Shown: positions 52,242 to 61,460, counted from the stretch's first letter. The stretch is 64,000 nucleotides of DNA from Desulfotruncus arcticus DSM 17038 (GCF_900113335.1 NZ_FOOX01000002.1:1-64000), one strand, 5' to 3'. Numbers and translations are program-made. Notes: generated from the sequence alone by a model not told the origin.

Positions 52242-52291
52242 CGTTTGTCAGATGAGCTGATAAATTTTTTACTGCCGAAGGGTGTGATTTT

Positions 52292-53866
52292 TTGAAACAG
52301 CAAGAGCAAGCAGCTTCTAACAACGATTCCTTCTGGCTGCCGCTGTTTATAGTGGTTATCGGCGCTTTTGCGGCGATATTGAACAACAGCTCCATCAACG
52401 TGGCGCTGCCCAAAATGATGACTATTTTCGGAGTGTCGGCGGACGATGCCCAGTGGATTTTAACCGCGTATATGTTGACTTCCGGAGTGGTGATCCCAGT
52501 TACCGGATATCTTGGCGACCGCTTGGGCACCAAGCGGGTTTACCTTATCTGTACGGCGGTTTTTACTCTCGGCTCGGTACTGTGCAGCCTGGCCTGGAAC
52601 AATAGCTCCATGGTGGCGGCCAGAGTGGTACAGGGCATCGGTGGCGGGGCCATGATGCCGGTAAGCATGGCTATCGTCTACAGGATCGTCCCCCGGGAGA
52701 AAATCGGTCTGGCACTCGGGGTCTGGGGTATGGCGGCAGTGTGCGGACCAGCTATCGGGCCGACTTTGGGCGGCTATATTGTGGACCATCTAAACTGGCG
52801 GTTTCTTTTTTCAATGAATATTCCCTTGGGGGTTGTCGGCCTTATTTTAACCCACCTCCTCATTGCGGAAGGCCCCCTGCGCCAAAACCTGAGATTTGAT
52901 TTATGGGGTTTTATTTCCGCCTCTTCGGGTTGCTTTGCCCTGCTCCTGGCACTGAGCGAAGGGACAGCTAAGGGTTGGGGTTCTTATTATATAGTGTCTT
53001 TATTTACCTTTTCCTTCTTTGCCCTGCTTCTCTTTATAATTGTGGAACTCAACCATGATCAGCCCATGCTTGACCTGAGGCTGTTTAAAAGCGGTGTTTT
53101 CTCAATCAGCGTCTTTGCCGGGAGCCTGATTACGGTCGGCCTGTACGGAGGAGTCTTTTTGATCCCCCTTTTTACCCAGGACCTGCTGCTTATGACTCCT
53201 TATGAAACCGGCCTCCTGCTGATGCCAGCCGCCATTGTGACAGCAATAATGATGCCCGTCAGCGGCTTTCTCTTCGACCGGTTCGGCGCCAAAATCCTGG
53301 CTGTGGCCGGTTTGACCCTGACAGCCTGGGGGACCTGGGAATTTCATAACCTCAGTTTGAACACAAGCAATCATAGCATCATCATCTTGGCGGTAGTGAG
53401 ATCTTTAGGCATGGGCCTGGCGATGATGCCCATTACCACCGCCGGAATGAACTCTATCCCGGTTAACCAGGTGGGCAGGGCCTCCGCCCTGAACAACGTC
53501 AGCCGTCAGGTTGCCGGTTCCTTTGGCATTGCTGTTCTTTCGGCGGTAATGCAAAACAGGCAGGTTTTCCATGCCGCCCGTCTGTCGGAAGGCCTCTCTG
53601 TGCATTCCGCCGCCGCCGGCCTGATGGCCCAACTGCAGGGGTATTTAGCCCATGCCGGAGCGGGAGCGGCGGCCAAAAGCACCATGCTGGCGGTGTTAAG
53701 CGGGCTTATGGCCAAGGAGTCCCTGGTTCTGGCCATAGACGACACTTTTATTGTGGCGGCGTTGTTTATATTCGTTGCCATTCCTCTGGCTTTTTTACTG
53801 AACAAGCCGGAGAAAAAGGACGAAGCTCCGCAGGCGCCGGCGGACGCAGTGGCCAGGGAGGCTTAG
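52292..53866 (+). CDS. DHA2-family MFS drug exporter (EmrB/QacA-like)
   Basis: A 524-residue protein with 14 TM segments from a TTG start. Family motifs are INVALPKMMTIFGVSADDAQ-WI, the motif A loop GYLGDRLGTKRVYL, motif C GVWGMAAVCGPAIGPTLGG, and a GRASALNNVSRQVAGSFGIA block. Such proteins exchange protons for drugs or fatty-acid-like compounds. It sits between a PadR and a TetR regulator and before oleate hydratase, so fatty acid or detergent stress is a sensible guess. Confidence 0.92.
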   Translation: MKQQEQAASNNDSFWLPLFIVVIGAFAAILNNSSINVALPKMMTIFGVSADDAQWILTAYMLTSGVVIPVTGYLGDRLGTKRVYLICTAVFTLGSVLCSLAWNNSSMVAARVVQGIGGGAMMPVSMAIVYRIVPREKIGLALGVWGMAAVCGPAIGPTLGGYIVDHLNWRFLFSMNIPLGVVGLILTHLLIAEGPLRQNLRFDLWGFISASSGCFALLLALSEGTAKGWGSYYIVSLFTFSFFALLLFIIVELNHDQPMLDLRLFKSGVFSISVFAGSLITVGLYGGVFLIPLFTQDLLLMTPYETGLLLMPAAIVTAIMMPVSGFLFDRFGAKILAVAGLTLTAWGTWEFHNLSLNTSNHSIIILAVVRSLGMGLAMMPITTAGMNSIPVNQVGRASALNNVSRQVAGSFGIAVLSAVMQNRQVFHAARLSEGLSVHSAAAGLMAQLQGYLAHAGAGAAAKSTMLAVLSGLMAKESLVLAIDDTFIVAALFIFVAIPLAFLLNKPEKKDEAPQAPADAVAREA

Positions 53867-53880
53867 CAGAGGGGGGTAAT

Positions 53881-54450
53881 ATGTCCAGTTCTCTAATCAC
53901 CAAGAAAGCTCTTGCCGATTCATTAAAGGAATTAATGCGGGATATCCCCTTGAATAAGATTACGGTCAAGAATATAGTCGACAAGTGCGGCCTTAACCGG
54001 CAGACCTTTTACTATCATTTTCAGGATATTTTTAATTTGGTTGAATGGATTTATCAAACCGAGGCGGTTGAAAGTATTGCTCAATACAGGAGCTACAGCA
54101 CCTGGACAGACGGCTTTTACAAAATTTTTTTGTATATAGAAAACAACAGGGCCTTTTGTCTTAATACCCTGAACTCCTTAAGCAGGTCTCATCTGGATAT
54201 GTACCTTTATGCTGTTACCAATGACCTGCTTATGGGGGTGATTAACGAAATTTCCTGCCATATGCAGGTTAAGGAAGAGTATAAGAAGTTTATCGCCAAT
54301 TTCTATACGCTGGCCTTCAACGGGCTGGTAATTCAGTGGATGATGAACGGCATGAAGGAAAACCCGAAGCTGATCATTGAAAAACTCAGCGAGCTTATAG
54401 AAGGGAATTTTATCAAGGCGCTGCGGAGATATGAAGACAAGTCGTGCTAG
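53881..54450 (+). CDS. TetR-family regulator (DhaS/TetR_C_8-like)
   Basis: A 189-residue regulator with N-terminal HTH (LKELMRDIPLNKITVKNIVD, KCGLNRQTFYYHFQDIF) and a helical C-terminal domain (IANFYTLAFNGLVIQWMMNG). It is 14 nt behind the MFS gene. It may also control the oleate hydratase 200 bp downstream. Confidence 0.9.
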   Translation: MSSSLITKKALADSLKELMRDIPLNKITVKNIVDKCGLNRQTFYYHFQDIFNLVEWIYQTEAVESIAQYRSYSTWTDGFYKIFLYIENNRAFCLNTLNSLSRSHLDMYLYAVTNDLLMGVINEISCHMQVKEEYKKFIANFYTLAFNGLVIQWMMNGMKENPKLIIEKLSELIEGNFIKALRRYEDKSC

Positions 54451-54648
54451 ACGGGTTGGGCGCGGCTTTTCTATACAAAAAGGCGCGAATGTATAAATAT
54501 AATACAGTTTTACAGTAGAGTATGAAATCTATACAGCCTCCGGTTATTGATTATTTATATCATGTGGTTAAAGTATTATAGTTAATTTCGTTCCGAGATT
54601 GCGTATGGTCTTTCCCACAGATATCAAGTAGCTATGGAGGCGATTAAA

Positions 54649-56241
54649 ATGAATAGGAAATATGAACACAAGCATGCGTATTTTGTGGGTGGCGGGCTGG
54701 CATCACTTGCCGGGGCCGTTTACCTGATTAGAGATTGTGCTTTCCCGGGGAAAAATATCCATATCCTGGAGGGAATGCCCATCCTCGGCGGAAGCAATGA
54801 CGGAGCGGGAAACGCGGAGGACGGATTTGTTTGCCGTGGAGGAAGAATGTTAAATGAAGAAACCTATGAAAATATGTGGGAGCTTTTGTCCTCCATACCG
54901 TCTTTGGAGCAGGAGGGGGTATCGGTCCTGGAGGAAATACTGGCTTTTGACCATGCCCATCCGACCCATGCCAATGCCAGGCTGATCAATAAGGACGGCG
55001 AGGTACTGGACGTTACCTCCATGGGATTTGACAATGCCGACCGGATGGCGCTGGCCAAGCTGATGATTACCCCTGAAGAAAAGCTCGACAACCTGCGCAT
55101 CAGCGATTGGTTTGCCAATACACCACATTTCTTTGAGACAAATTTCTGGTATATGTGGCAGACAACCTTTGCTTTCCAAAAGTGGTCCAGCCTGTTCGAG
55201 TTTAAACGCTACATGAACCGGATGATTTTTGAATTCTCACGTATCCAGACACTTGAAGGGGTAACAAGGTCACCATATAACCAGTATGAATCTGTTATCC
55301 TGCCCATGAAGGCCTATTTGGATGGTTGCGGTGTTGATTTCACCCTGAAATACACAGTAACAGATCTGGATTTTGAAGCCGGCGAAGATATTACCGTTAC
55401 CGCAATCCATTATCGGCAGGATGGGGCAGAAGGCGTAATTAAGCTTGATAGGGGTGATTTATGCTTCGTAACCAATGGCTGTATGACCGATAACGCAGCT
55501 CTGGGTGATCTGCACACTCCTGCCGGGATGATAGCTGAGAACCCTATTTCAGGAGACCTCTGGGCCAAAATTGCCGCCAAAAAGAATGGCCTGGGCAATC
55601 CGAAGCCCTTTTTTGGCAACGCGGAAGAGACCAACTGGGAATCTTTTACCGTTACCTGCAGAGGTGACAAGCTGCTTAAAATGATTGAAAAATATTCCCG
55701 CAACAAACCCGGCAGTGGCGCGTTAATGACCTTTAAGGATTCCAACTGGCTGATGTCCATCGTGGTTGCCGCGCAGCCCCACTTTAAGAATCAGCCCCCG
55801 GATACCACAATCTTCTGGGGTTATGGCCTGTACACCGGCAAGGAGGGCAACTATGTCAAGAAACCCATGCGTGAATGCACAGGTGGGGAGATACTGACAG
55901 AACTGTTGCATCATCTGCATTTTGCAGAGGAAATTGATGCTATTATGGATACCGTGGTTAATGTCATCCCTTGTATGATGCCGTACATTGTGGCGCAGTT
56001 TCAGCCCCGGGCAATGAGCGACCGCCCGCAGGTGGTACCCGAAGGCTCCACCAACCTGGCCATGATCAGCCAGTTTGTTGAAATTCCCGAGGACATGGTG
56101 TTCACGGAGGAATACTCCGTCCGTGCTGCCAGAATAGCTGTTTATACGCTGCTTGGGGTTAATAAAAAAATCTGCCCGGTAACTCCTTACAGGTATGATA
56201 TAAGGGTACTGTTAAAGGCACTGAATACTTCATTTAGATAA
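54649..56241 (+). CDS. ohyA: Oleate hydratase
   Basis: A 530-residue FAD enzyme that adds water to the cis-9 double bond of oleic acid to give 10-hydroxystearate, detoxifying unsaturated fatty acids. The dinucleotide motif YFVGGGLASLAGAVYLIRD, ILEGMPILGGSNDGAGN, the catalytic Glu region in RGGRMLNEETYENMWELLS (in pieces), and NQYESVILPMKAYLDG are characteristic. The ATG at 54649 is preceded by GGAGG, which itself lies behind an in-frame ATG at 54634. Full length for the family. Confidence 0.93.
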   Translation: MNRKYEHKHAYFVGGGLASLAGAVYLIRDCAFPGKNIHILEGMPILGGSNDGAGNAEDGFVCRGGRMLNEETYENMWELLSSIPSLEQEGVSVLEEILAFDHAHPTHANARLINKDGEVLDVTSMGFDNADRMALAKLMITPEEKLDNLRISDWFANTPHFFETNFWYMWQTTFAFQKWSSLFEFKRYMNRMIFEFSRIQTLEGVTRSPYNQYESVILPMKAYLDGCGVDFTLKYTVTDLDFEAGEDITVTAIHYRQDGAEGVIKLDRGDLCFVTNGCMTDNAALGDLHTPAGMIAENPISGDLWAKIAAKKNGLGNPKPFFGNAEETNWESFTVTCRGDKLLKMIEKYSRNKPGSGALMTFKDSNWLMSIVVAAQPHFKNQPPDTTIFWGYGLYTGKEGNYVKKPMRECTGGEILTELLHHLHFAEEIDAIMDTVVNVIPCMMPYIVAQFQPRAMSDRPQVVPEGSTNLAMISQFVEIPEDMVFTEEYSVRAARIAVYTLLGVNKKICPVTPYRYDIRVLLKALNTSFR

Positions 56242-56267
56242 GAATAAAGTATCAAGCCTGACCTTAT

Positions 56268-56325
56268 GCCAAGGGGACGGGATTGGTGACACGCTGATGG
56301 GTGTCACCAATCCCGTCCCCTTGGC
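56268..56325. repeat. REP-like palindrome, copy 2
   Basis: A perfect 25-bp inverted repeat with an 8-base loop; arm contains AAGGGGACGGGATTGGTGAC. Related in sequence to 47242-47286 but not identical. It is also a likely terminator of the oleate hydratase gene. Confidence 0.82.
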
Positions 56326-56435
56326 ACTTTTTGTTGCAAATCCAGCGCTGGCATCACTGATCGGGCAGGGCAAGCTGAAAGGCAGCCTGAATTTTTACCA
56401 ACAGGGCTGTTTTCTATTGACGAAATGGAAATAAT

Positions 56436-56478
56436 TATTAACATTATGACAATTATCATTGATAAAATGTTAATAACA
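56436..56478. promoter_or_regulatory. Palindromic operator of the XRE/exporter operon
   Basis: TTATTAACATT and AATGTTAATAA frame TATGACAATTATCATTGATA-like sequence. The same arrangement is found at 48493-48531. It probably binds the XRE regulator. Confidence 0.55.
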
Positions 56479-56521
56479 CATTACATTATAAATAGTCAAT
56501 ATTGCATGAGGGGTTGCAGCA

Positions 56522-56782
56522 ATGCTACAAAACCGGGTTAAAGAATTAAGAGCAAGGCATAATTTAAACCAGTCTGAATTAGGAAAATTGGTAGGGGCAA
56601 CTCGCCAGACAATTGGCATGATTGAAAAAGGAGACTATGCACCTTCTGTCGCTTTGGCGCTTAAGATTTCGAAAGCATTTCAATTACCTTTGGAGGAAGT
56701 TTTTTGGCTGGAAGAGGAGGAGAAAAATGGGCCAGTTTTTCACTTATTGGTTGGAGATCAAGAAATTGCAAGATTAGATTAA
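56522..56782 (+). CDS. XRE regulator with short C-terminal extension
   Basis: An 86-residue protein; residues 1-65 are a Cro-type domain (LNQSELGKLVGATRQTIGMI, YAPSVALALKISKAFQLPLE, VFWLEEEE). The extra 20 residues (VFHLLVGDQEIARLD) are unusual for this short group. It is 17 nt before the exporter gene. Confidence 0.88.
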   Translation: MLQNRVKELRARHNLNQSELGKLVGATRQTIGMIEKGDYAPSVALALKISKAFQLPLEEVFWLEEEEKNGPVFHLLVGDQEIARLD

Positions 56783-56799
56783 TATAAAAAGGTGATGAA

Positions 56800-57348
56800 A
56801 TGTTGGTAACTTATTTATTGGTTTTTATATTAGCCGGCATTCCGCTGGTTGAGCTGGTTGTTGTTGTGCCACTGGCGATAATTGGCGGGCTGTCGCCGGT
56901 ACCTGTAGCTGTACTGGGTTTCTTGGGAAATGCGTTGACCGTCATGCTGTTAATTGTTTTTATTGAGAGGGTAAAGGGCTGGATGAGGTCGAGAAAAAAG
57001 AAGCGTATCGGTGAGAGAGAGCATGTCGGGGAAGAGTTGCAGAACGGTGAAGAAGTTGATGCGGAGCAAGATTCCCAAAAGGAAAAACGGGCAAGGGTTC
57101 TTTTTGACAAATATGGTTTGCCCGGGTTAACTATTTTCGGTCCGATTCTCGTAGGTTCCCACATTACCGCCTTTATGGGTATGAGCTTTAGCTCTAAAAG
57201 ACACCTGGTATCCGGTTGGATGCTGGCCAGTTTAGGGTTGTGGACAATTGTATCCGCTGTCACGGCCAGTTATGGGGTAACTTTTTTTGTTCAGGATGTG
57301 GAGGAAAACGGATTTCTTATCCGCCTATTTCAACAATTAAATAATTAA
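56800..57348 (+). CDS. Small multidrug export protein (COG2426)
   Basis: A 182-residue membrane protein. N-terminal helices (VFILAGIPLVELVVVVPLAI, IGGLSPVPVAVLGFLGN) and FDKYGLPGLTIFGPILVGSH are the signature of COG2426/PF06695. Between helix 2 and 3 there is a highly charged stretch of about 40 residues. Drug export for the family is an old annotation and not well tested. Confidence 0.82.
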   Translation: MLVTYLLVFILAGIPLVELVVVVPLAIIGGLSPVPVAVLGFLGNALTVMLLIVFIERVKGWMRSRKKKRIGEREHVGEELQNGEEVDAEQDSQKEKRARVLFDKYGLPGLTIFGPILVGSHITAFMGMSFSSKRHLVSGWMLASLGLWTIVSAVTASYGVTFFVQDVEENGFLIRLFQQLNN

Positions 57349-57397
57349 TATCGCTTATGGTGCATCCGGGTTAAGCCGGATTAATAGTAACCGCTAA

Positions 57398-57480
57398 TAC
57401 AGGCAGGAGTCCCATTCCTGCCTGTATTGCATTTGAATAATTTTTAATGATAAAAAGGGTATCTGGTGCTAAAATATCGA
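57398..57480 (+). repeat. Downstream repeat with hairpin
   Basis: ACAGGCAGGAGT and CCTGCCTGT form a hairpin, followed by AATAATTTTTAATGATAAAAAGG and TAAAATATCGA. It matches 48538-48621 except for a few bases and includes compensatory-looking changes in the stem (GGCAGG/CCTGCC here, GGCGGG/CCCGCC there). Confidence 0.75.
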
Positions 57481-57493
57481 AATGATAAAATGA

Positions 57494-57548
57494 TAGGTAC
57501 ATCTTGTTTAATTGGCCGAATGATTGGCGGGCCAAGAAAATTCCGGCT
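57494..57548 (+). pseudogene. MATE transporter, 3' fragment (duplicate)
   Basis: ATCTTGTTTAATTGGCCG-AATGATTGGCG and AAGAAAATTCCGGCT match 50745-50799, encoding CLIGRMI and the next residues near the C-terminus of the MATE protein. No other part of a MATE gene is near. Confidence 0.8.
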
Positions 57549-57563
57549 AGGGAGTAATTGATT

Positions 57564-59711
57564 ATGATTAAAAGAGCGAAGGAGCTATTGCAGAAATATT
57601 TTGGCTACGATGATTTTCGTAAGGGGCAGGAGGACATTATCGGGAGCATCCTGGCGAAGCGGGATACCTTTGCGATCATGCCCACGGGGGCCGGCAAGTC
57701 ATTATGCTACCAAGTTCCCGCGCTGCTGTTGGAAGGAGTGACTTTGGTCATTTCTCCCTTGATTTCTCTCATGAAGGATCAAGTAGACACGCTGGAAAAC
57801 ATGGGCATACCCGCTACTTTTGTCAACAGTTCCTTAAGCTATGCTGAAACTGCCAAAAGAGTTGACGAGGTTAAGCAAGGAAAATACAAATTGTTGTATG
57901 TTGCTCCGGAACGATTGGAAGCCGCAGGCTTTACTTCCCTGATCAGCAGTTTGCAGCTAGCCCTGGTAGCTGTGGATGAGGCCCATTGTGTATCCCAGTG
58001 GGGCCATGATTTTAGGCCGAGCTACCGGCATATCCCGGCGTTTATCCAACAATTGCCCCAAAGGCCGGTAATTTCCGCTTTTACCGCCACGGCGACGGAA
58101 GAAGTAAAAAATGATGTTGTTTATTTATTAACCCTTAAACGGCCCAATATTTATGTCACCGGCTTTAATCGGGAAAACTTATTTTTTTCAGTAGTCAGGG
58201 GAGAGAATAAAAGAGACTTCGTTTTAAACTATGTGCGGGATAATAGTGACCGGGTGGGGATTATTTATGCGGCAACCCGGAAAGAAGTGGAAGGTATTTG
58301 TAAAGAATTAAAACGAGCCGGTGTAAATGCCGCCAAATATCATGCGGGACTTAGCGCCCAGGAGAGAAAGCAAAATCAGGATGATTTTATATTCGATAAT
58401 AATAATATTATCGTAGCAACAAATGCCTTTGGCATGGGTATTGATAAATCCAATGTGCGGTTTGTCATCCATTATAATTTGCCGAAAAATATAGAGGCTT
58501 ATTACCAGGAAGCCGGACGTGCCGGCAGGGACGGGGAGGCCAGTGAATGTATTTTATTATTTGCCTCCCAGGATATTTTACTGCAAAAATTTATGATCGA
58601 ACAATCGCTGCTGAACCCTGCAAGAAAGAATAAAGAATATCAAAGGCTGCAGGAAGTTGTGGATTATTGCCATACGCCAAACTGCCTGCGTAAATTTATT
58701 CTGGAATACTTCGGCGAAGAAAATGTGCCGGAGCATTGTGCCAATTGTTCCACTTGTACCGATGACAGCCGGTTGGTGGATATTACGGTGGAGGCGCAGA
58801 AAATCTTCTCCTGCATTATTCGCCTAAAAGAGAGATTTGGCAGCACTGTAGTCGCCCAGGTGCTTAAAGGGGCTAAAAACAAAAAAATCCTGGCCCTGGG
58901 CTGTGACCGGTTATCTACCTATGGTATTATGAATGAATATACGGAAAAAGAAATTAAGGATATTATCAATATCTTGGCAGCCGATGGTTACCTTAGCCTG
59001 ACCGCGGGGCAGTACCCGGTGCTAAGAATAGAAGAAAAAGCAGCGGCGGTTCTAAAAAACGGCGCCAGGGTCTATCAAAAGGTGCCAAAGAAAAAAGAAC
59101 GGTTGACCGGGGATAATTCTTTATTTGAACTGCTGAAAAAATTACGCAAAGATATCTCCGCTAAAGAAAAATTGCCTCCCTATGTGATTTTTCCGGATAG
59201 CGCCCTGCAGGAGATGAGTAAACTTTACCCGCTGGATGCACGGGCTTTACTAAAGATTAAGGGAGTAGGGGAGTATAAGCTGCAAAAATACGGGGAGCTG
59301 TTTTTAGACTGTATCAGAAACTATGCTGCGGAAAACGGCATATCAAACGGCATATCGCTAGATGCGGCGGAAGCTGAAGCAAAAACGGAAAAAGTAAGCA
59401 ATAAAGTTGATAAAACGCCGAGTCATTTAGTAACCCTGGAGTTGTACCAAACAGGGCTGCCGCTGAAGGAAATAGCCCGGCAAAGGGAAATCACCCTGAC
59501 CACGGTGCAGAATCATATTATTCAATGCGCCTTGGAAGGAGCGGCTATAGACCTGGATGCTTTTATTCCCCGGCAGTATGAAGAGCAAATTTTACAGGCT
59601 GTCCAAAAGGTTGGCGGAGAAAAATTAAAGCCGGTTAAAGAACAACTGCCGGAAGAAGTAGATTACTTTGCAATTAAAGCAGTATTGTGTAAATATGGGG
59701 TCAGGCCTTGA
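57564..59711 (+). CDS. recQ: ATP-dependent DNA helicase RecQ
   Basis: A 715-residue helicase. Motifs: FRKGQEDIIGSILAKRD, MPTGAGKSLCYQVPALL (Walker A), VDEAHCVSQWGHDFRPSYRH (DEAH), SAFTATA, QEAGRAGRDGEASECILLF. The zinc-binding Cys residues are in CHTPNCLRKF and HCANCSTC. An HRDC domain (about 525-600) and a C-terminal HTH_40 domain (about 640-715, LVTLELYQTGLPLKEIARQR) follow. It unwinds forks and recombination intermediates. Its end overlaps the convergent radical SAM gene by 11 nt. ATG at 57564 behind GGGAGTAATTG. Confidence 0.94.
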   Translation: MIKRAKELLQKYFGYDDFRKGQEDIIGSILAKRDTFAIMPTGAGKSLCYQVPALLLEGVTLVISPLISLMKDQVDTLENMGIPATFVNSSLSYAETAKRVDEVKQGKYKLLYVAPERLEAAGFTSLISSLQLALVAVDEAHCVSQWGHDFRPSYRHIPAFIQQLPQRPVISAFTATATEEVKNDVVYLLTLKRPNIYVTGFNRENLFFSVVRGENKRDFVLNYVRDNSDRVGIIYAATRKEVEGICKELKRAGVNAAKYHAGLSAQERKQNQDDFIFDNNNIIVATNAFGMGIDKSNVRFVIHYNLPKNIEAYYQEAGRAGRDGEASECILLFASQDILLQKFMIEQSLLNPARKNKEYQRLQEVVDYCHTPNCLRKFILEYFGEENVPEHCANCSTCTDDSRLVDITVEAQKIFSCIIRLKERFGSTVVAQVLKGAKNKKILALGCDRLSTYGIMNEYTEKEIKDIINILAADGYLSLTAGQYPVLRIEEKAAAVLKNGARVYQKVPKKKERLTGDNSLFELLKKLRKDISAKEKLPPYVIFPDSALQEMSKLYPLDARALLKIKGVGEYKLQKYGELFLDCIRNYAAENGISNGISLDAAEAEAKTEKVSNKVDKTPSHLVTLELYQTGLPLKEIARQREITLTTVQNHIIQCALEGAAIDLDAFIPRQYEEQILQAVQKVGGEKLKPVKEQLPEEVDYFAIKAVLCKYGVRP

Positions 59712-60681
59712 TACTAAGACCAATATCATACCCTGCTTCCCACAACATGTTCCAAGCTTGATTCGCAGAGAAGCCACGGTTTTTTTCAGTTTGCGATGCG
59801 GTATCTCTTGGATTGGCTCCATATTCTGCGTAAAGCTGGTTAACACCGGCTAATAGTGTCATTTGAGTAACCTCATGTGCATTCATAGCTCTTTGAGGGC
59901 GGGTAACAAGTCTGGCTACTGCAGCAATTTTGGTTAATTCTATGGCAGGAATTTGACCTTTATCGTACAAGGGGGACCCTTTTACGGGTGTACGTCGCAT
60001 AGCTGCCATAACTTTAGCATTATAATCCCTTGCTCTAAGCATTTCTGTTGCTAATTCATCATATGAATGCTCAGGACCTATTGGTTCAACACAATAATAT
60101 AAATCCAAACCGGCATCACGAATAGCATTGAGAGTGCTTATTCTAATTTCCGGTTTTATGGTAGTATCAACACCTTCTTTTAAACGATTTATATGATAAG
60201 CTCCGGTAAATCCTAGCTCCTTGAGTTTCTTAGCTGTTTCATAGTCAAAATCCCCTATATTGGCAACAAATCTAATATTGTCAGGCAAGCGTTTTCTTAC
60301 GTTTTGAGCAATATCCATAAAATCATTAACTGGATAATCTGCGGTAGTCATCAGGAAAAAATCATTAATTCCATCGGCAAGCAGCAAATCTAGTTCCGCT
60401 AATATAGTAGCTGTATCTTTTCTCCAGGAGTCGGGCAATGAATAGTGATTTTGTCCCATTGAACAGAATTTACAATTAACTGAACATGGTTCTGCATTAA
60501 TCCCTATTTGGGCAAAAACCAGCCCCTTATTACTGTATTCAGTGCGAGATAAGTAATTAGCAGTGGATAGTAATTTGTAAAAATCATCAGTGAGGCAATT
60601 AATATTTAATAGGGTGATTGCCTCATCTTTGTTTAACATCTTACCATTTTTGACTGACTCCAATAAGTTAGGCACCAACAT
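59701..60681 (-). CDS. BioB-like radical SAM protein
   Basis: A 326-residue protein with the radical SAM cluster motif CSVNCKFCSMGQNHYS. The sequence around it (LVFAQIGINAEPCSVNCKFC) and the barrel strands (INDFFLMTTADYPVNDF, IRFVANIGDFDYETAKKLKE, AYHINRLKEGVDTTI, YYCVEPIGPEHSYDELA) resemble BioB/HydE enzymes. Biotin synthase needs a second Fe-S cluster with Cys and Arg in fixed places that I cannot find, so it is a homologue, not BioB. Next to a PadR regulator; substrate unknown. Confidence 0.82.
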   Translation of the reverse strand: MLVPNLLESVKNGKMLNKDEAITLLNINCLTDDFYKLLSTANYLSRTEYSNKGLVFAQIGINAEPCSVNCKFCSMGQNHYSLPDSWRKDTATILAELDLLLADGINDFFLMTTADYPVNDFMDIAQNVRKRLPDNIRFVANIGDFDYETAKKLKELGFTGAYHINRLKEGVDTTIKPEIRISTLNAIRDAGLDLYYCVEPIGPEHSYDELATEMLRARDYNAKVMAAMRRTPVKGSPLYDKGQIPAIELTKIAAVARLVTRPQRAMNAHEVTQMTLLAGVNQLYAEYGANPRDTASQTEKNRGFSANQAWNMLWEAGYDIGLSIKA

Positions 60682-60710
60682 GCATTTTCCTCCTTGGCAG
60701 ATTCTAGTTA

Positions 60711-61118
60711 CTAATCCTCAATTTGCTTAAGATTGTCTTTACCACACTTGGTTTTAGCGTATACCTCGCGAATTTCTTCAACCATCATTCCAATGGATTG
60801 ATGGTATTCTTCCAAAGTAGCAATCCAGAGTGAAAGACATTTTAATCCCGTATTCGTAAGATGGTAAAATTTTTTTGCCGGTGGCGTCTCAATCATAAAC
60901 CAGGATGATTCAACCAAACCCCGCTGTTCCATTGTTTTAAGAAAACGATATACACCGGTTCTATCCGGCTTATGTCCTTTAAACATTGGTGATTCCGCGA
61001 TTCGCTGGATAATTTTATAGCCGTATAGGTCTTCCTGGGCCAGAATCGCCAAAATCAACGGCTGAATAAATTTGTCAAGGTTACTTCCCGAACAGGGGCA
61101 TTTGTTAAAATCCAGCAT
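60711..61118 (-). CDS. PadR-family regulator with N-terminal Cys motif
   Basis: A 135-residue winged helix (ILAILAQEDLYGYKIIQRIA, PDRTGVYRFLKTMEQRGLVE, FYHLTNTGLKCLSLWIATLE). N-terminal CPCSG and a C-terminal Cys might bind metal or sense redox. Transcribed 29 nt before the radical SAM gene on the minus strand and probably controls it through the palindrome at 61146-61164. Confidence 0.87.
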   Translation of the reverse strand: MLDFNKCPCSGSNLDKFIQPLILAILAQEDLYGYKIIQRIAESPMFKGHKPDRTGVYRFLKTMEQRGLVESSWFMIETPPAKKFYHLTNTGLKCLSLWIATLEEYHQSIGMMVEEIREVYAKTKCGKDNLKQIED

Positions 61119-61145
61119 GAGATATTCTCCTATAGTAGATATAGT

Positions 61146-61164
61146 CTAATATCAGTAATATTAG
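61146..61164. promoter_or_regulatory. Likely PadR operator
   Basis: CTAATAT-CAGTA-ATATTAG, a perfect 7-bp dyad, about 30 bp upstream of the PadR start. Confidence 0.6.
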
Positions 61165-61460
61165 TACAAATTAACTTTTATTTCAAGTTAAATCTCAATG
61201 GTTAATAAATCTCAGTCCTTCCTTTTGGCGGGAAGTCTACCGTGTCCCTGAAATCAGGGGCACGTCTCCGGGGGCTTAAGAACTTCTGTTATTTTGTATG
61301 AATGACCTATTTTAAGAATTAGACACTTATAAACCCCAAAACGTCTTATTAGGTGTAACGCTTAACTGTACGGTTTGGCAGGTTATGTTTATAATATAAT
61401 TAAAGTGATTCCGCTGCAGAATGTGGTATGTGATTCTAGTTTGTTTTACCTGTTAATATA
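61165..61460. other. Intergenic region
   Basis: No gene is seen. A short inverted repeat, CCCTGAAATCAGGG at about 61244-61258, is the only visible structure. Confidence 0.4.
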
